14,446 nt of DNA from Nitrososphaerota archaeon (GTDB lineage: Archaea; Thermoproteota; Nitrososphaeria; Nitrososphaerales; UBA183): NCBI GenBank assembly GCA_029785685.1, contig JAFLZE010000022.1:1-14446 (forward strand), in the 5' to 3' direction. Positions within the stretch are counted from its first letter, which is position 1. Every line of letters starts with the position of its first letter. The notes below the pieces were generated by a model. The model had not been told where the DNA came from. It was given only the letters and a program-made list of their open reading frames with translations, and searched no databases. This document shows, one piece after another, positions 13,265 to 14,446 of this stretch. A program made the position numbers and the translations under genes.

Positions 13265-13723
13265 TCAGTCTCCGATTGCCTTCAGAGCCTCAATCGCCTC
13301 GGCGATGTGCTGTCTTGGCTTGAGCTGCGACGAGAACTTGTGTCTTACGACACCTTTCTTGTCTATGACGAAAGTGACCCGGTCAGGGATGAGGCCCATC
13401 GACTTCGCACCGTACTCAGCTCTGACTTTGCCCCCTACGTCTGCGAGCAGCGGGAATCTGGCCCCACATTCCTTTGCGAAACCGCTATGGCTCTCGGCCG
13501 AGTCGGAGCTTATGCCGACCACCTCTGCTCCCATCTCCAAAAGGCCTTCGTAGTTTTCACCGAATCCCTTTGTCTCTTGTGTGCATCCCGCGGTGAAGTC
13601 CTTGGGATAGAAGTAGAGGACCACGTTCTTCGTGCCGGCGAACTCATGTAACGACACCGTCCGTCCATCCTGTGCTGGGAGGGTGAAGTCAGGGGCCTTG
13701 TCCCCTACCTTTGGACCGCCCAA
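13265..13723 (-). CDS. bcp: Thiol peroxiredoxin, PrxQ/Bcp family
   Basis: The product has 152 residues, the usual size. It starts [14 protein letters not shown], has the active site [12 protein letters not shown] (39-50) with peroxidatic Cys47 in the TxxC context, then [29 protein letters not shown] and [13 protein letters not shown]. It reduces hydrogen peroxide and organic peroxides in the cytoplasm using thioredoxin-like donors. The resolving Cys five residues after the active Cys, seen in E. coli Bcp, is replaced by Lys52. Cys86, in the following helix, is placed like the resolving Cys of the other PrxQ subtype. The start is TTG with gagg 5 bases upstream. It lies 5 bases behind the arcadin-1-like gene, so the two are co-transcribed. 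Confidence 0.92.
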   Translation of the reverse strand: MGGPKVGDKAPDFTLPAQDGRTVSLHEFAGTKNVVLYFYPKDFTAGCTQETKGFGENYEGLLEMGAEVVGISSDSAESHSGFAKECGARFPLLADVGGKVRAEYGAKSMGLIPDRVTFVIDKKGVVRHKFSSQLKPRQHIAEAIEALKAIGD

Positions 13724-13728
13724 TGTCC

Positions 13729-14064
13729 TCAGGTCCCCTCCGTGATCTTCTTCATTGTAATCGAGCCGTTCCGGATGTCCAAGTCATAGATTTCATTGAC
13801 GTCGAGCCTCAGGCCGAACATGTCGTACTCCGACTCGGTCAGGGTCATGATAATCTTGGAGAACCCTACCTCCCTCATCTGGGGCATCAGACCCATGGAC
13901 TGCAACTGCGACACCATCCCCTGGACGACTCTGGCCTCGTCGCTGGCAGGGAACATTTCCGGCCTGCGCGCGTCTCTGACCTCAACCAGCTCGATTTGCT
14001 TCGCCGGGAGCCCGGTCAGAGGGTCAGTAACTCCGCTGATCCGGTTCACCTTCACCTTGCCCAT
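13729..14064 (-). CDS. Arcadin-1-like protein (tentative)
   Basis: The product has 111 residues and is soluble. The N-terminal half is [19 protein letters not shown] followed by QIELVEVRD. The middle is helical ([19 protein letters not shown]). The end is [14 protein letters not shown], then [11 protein letters not shown] and a final strand. This pattern recalls the arcadin-1 family, found next to the actin homologue crenactin in some TACK archaea, where it is thought to belong to the cytoskeleton. The match is from memory of the family pattern, and no actin gene is visible here, so the call is tentative. The ATG start is supported by a TATA box (minus-strand gtttatacc, 14087-14095), which gives a leaderless mRNA. 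The peroxiredoxin gene follows 5 bases after the stop. Confidence 0.45.
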   Translation of the reverse strand: MGKVKVNRISGVTDPLTGLPAKQIELVEVRDARRPEMFPASDEARVVQGMVSQLQSMGLMPQMREVGFSKIIMTLTESEYDMFGLRLDVNEIYDLDIRNGSITMKKITEGT

Positions 14065-14086
14065 TGGTGCGTCGTCCCATGCCGCT

Positions 14087-14095
14087 GGTATAAAC
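14087..14095 (-). promoter_or_regulatory. TATA box of the arcadin-1-like/peroxiredoxin pair
   Basis: The minus strand reads gtttatacc, centred about 27 bases before ATG 14064. It lies in the 75-base gap behind the partial gene at 14140-14446, so the pair has its own promoter. Confidence 0.5.
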
Positions 14096-14139
14096 TCAGC
14101 GCCGGCTGTTTGCGCTCCGTTTGCTGCATGGAAACGGGG

Positions 14140-14446
14140 CTATTGTTGCGCGTCTGACCCAGGCTCGCCGTGTGTCTCTTCAGGCGCCCCCTGCTGCGGC
14201 TCCTCGGGGGGCATCTGGACGCCTTCCTCGCCCTGCTGGTTCGCCATGATAGCCTCAACATCTTCTGGCGAGAGGATTCTTGCCATCGAGAGGTTCACCA
14301 GTGAGTTCGCAGACGCGTCGCCGGACATCCTCCCTATCCTCCCTCTGAGCTGGCGCCATTTCAGCTTCGTGTTTCCGCTCTTGGAGGTATAGATGATCCC
14401 GAGGACGTCTCTGGCGTTGATGAACGTGATGTCCCTGATCTTCTTG
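14140..14446 (-). CDS. Partial unrecognised protein with acidic Q/E/P-rich tail (5' end outside window)
   Basis: The frame is open to the window edge; 101 C-terminal residues are visible. They start KKIRDITFINARDVLGIIYT, then continue through a basic stretch (KLKWRQLRGRIGRM) and a helical part (SANSLVNLSMARILSPEDVE). The last 33 residues (from about NQQGEEG) are rich in Gln, Glu, Pro and Gly and look disordered. ATG 14328 inside the frame gives a shorter version, but the sequence upstream of it is protein-like, so the gene very likely continues beyond 14446. No family is recognised. It lies 75 bases upstream of the arcadin-1-like gene in the same direction, which may mean a shared role. Confidence 0.6.
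   Translation of the reverse strand, partial: KKIRDITFINARDVLGIIYTSKSGNTKLKWRQLRGRIGRMSGDASANSLVNLSMARILSPEDVEAIMANQQGEEGVQMPPEEPQQGAPEETHGEPGSDAQQ

Noticed and set aside
1..14446. CRISPR arrays or insertion sequences.
   Set aside because: No regularly spaced repeats, and no transposase or terminal inverted repeats, were seen.

Overview
The window comes from an archaeon, on four grounds. Start codons lie about 22-30 bases downstream of A/T-rich TATA-like boxes, which fits mostly leaderless transcripts. One tRNA gene carries a 16-nt intron inside a regular bulge-helix-bulge fold. The gene content is archaeal in style: a PhoU protein with an AbrB domain, a COG1469-type GTP cyclohydrolase, and a protein resembling arcadin-1. 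GTG and TTG starts are common. A TACK-lineage archaeon is possible if the arcadin-1 call is right, but the sequence does not fix the clade.

Layout. Positions 1-1088 look like accessory remnants: a tyrosine recombinase cut off before its catalytic domain, then about 560 bases without a convincing gene but with short direct and inverted repeats. Positions 1089-4441 hold four minus-strand genes: a two-TM surface protein, a small zinc ribbon protein, an APC-superfamily permease with two extra N-terminal membrane segments, and a small membrane protein directly upstream of the permease. A coiled-coil protein of unknown function (4507-5628) diverges from this group. Next come a possible 42-residue membrane microprotein and a small winged-helix protein.

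Positions 6241-8972 form a phosphate locus. An AbrB-PhoU regulator and a phosphate:H+ symporter of the Pho84/PiPT type diverge from an A/T-rich intergenic region that contains a tandem 10-bp repeat next to the symporter TATA box.

Positions 8938-12927 are all minus-strand: QueD, QueC and a GTP cyclohydrolase (COG1469), then DUF72 and an NAD-kinase-like protein. The first three supply three of the four steps from GTP to preQ0, the precursor of archaeosine in tRNA. QueE is not in the window. The QueD protein carries an N-terminal domain of about 125 residues that resembles a degenerate Vsr/DUF559-type PD-(D/E)xK nuclease. This fusion is the most unusual feature here. The tRNA-Gly(CCC) gene diverges from queD across a TATA element that appears to serve both.

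Positions 13265-14446 hold a PrxQ/Bcp peroxiredoxin directly behind an arcadin-1-like gene, and the 3' part of an unrecognised gene with an acidic Q/E/P-rich tail that runs off the window.
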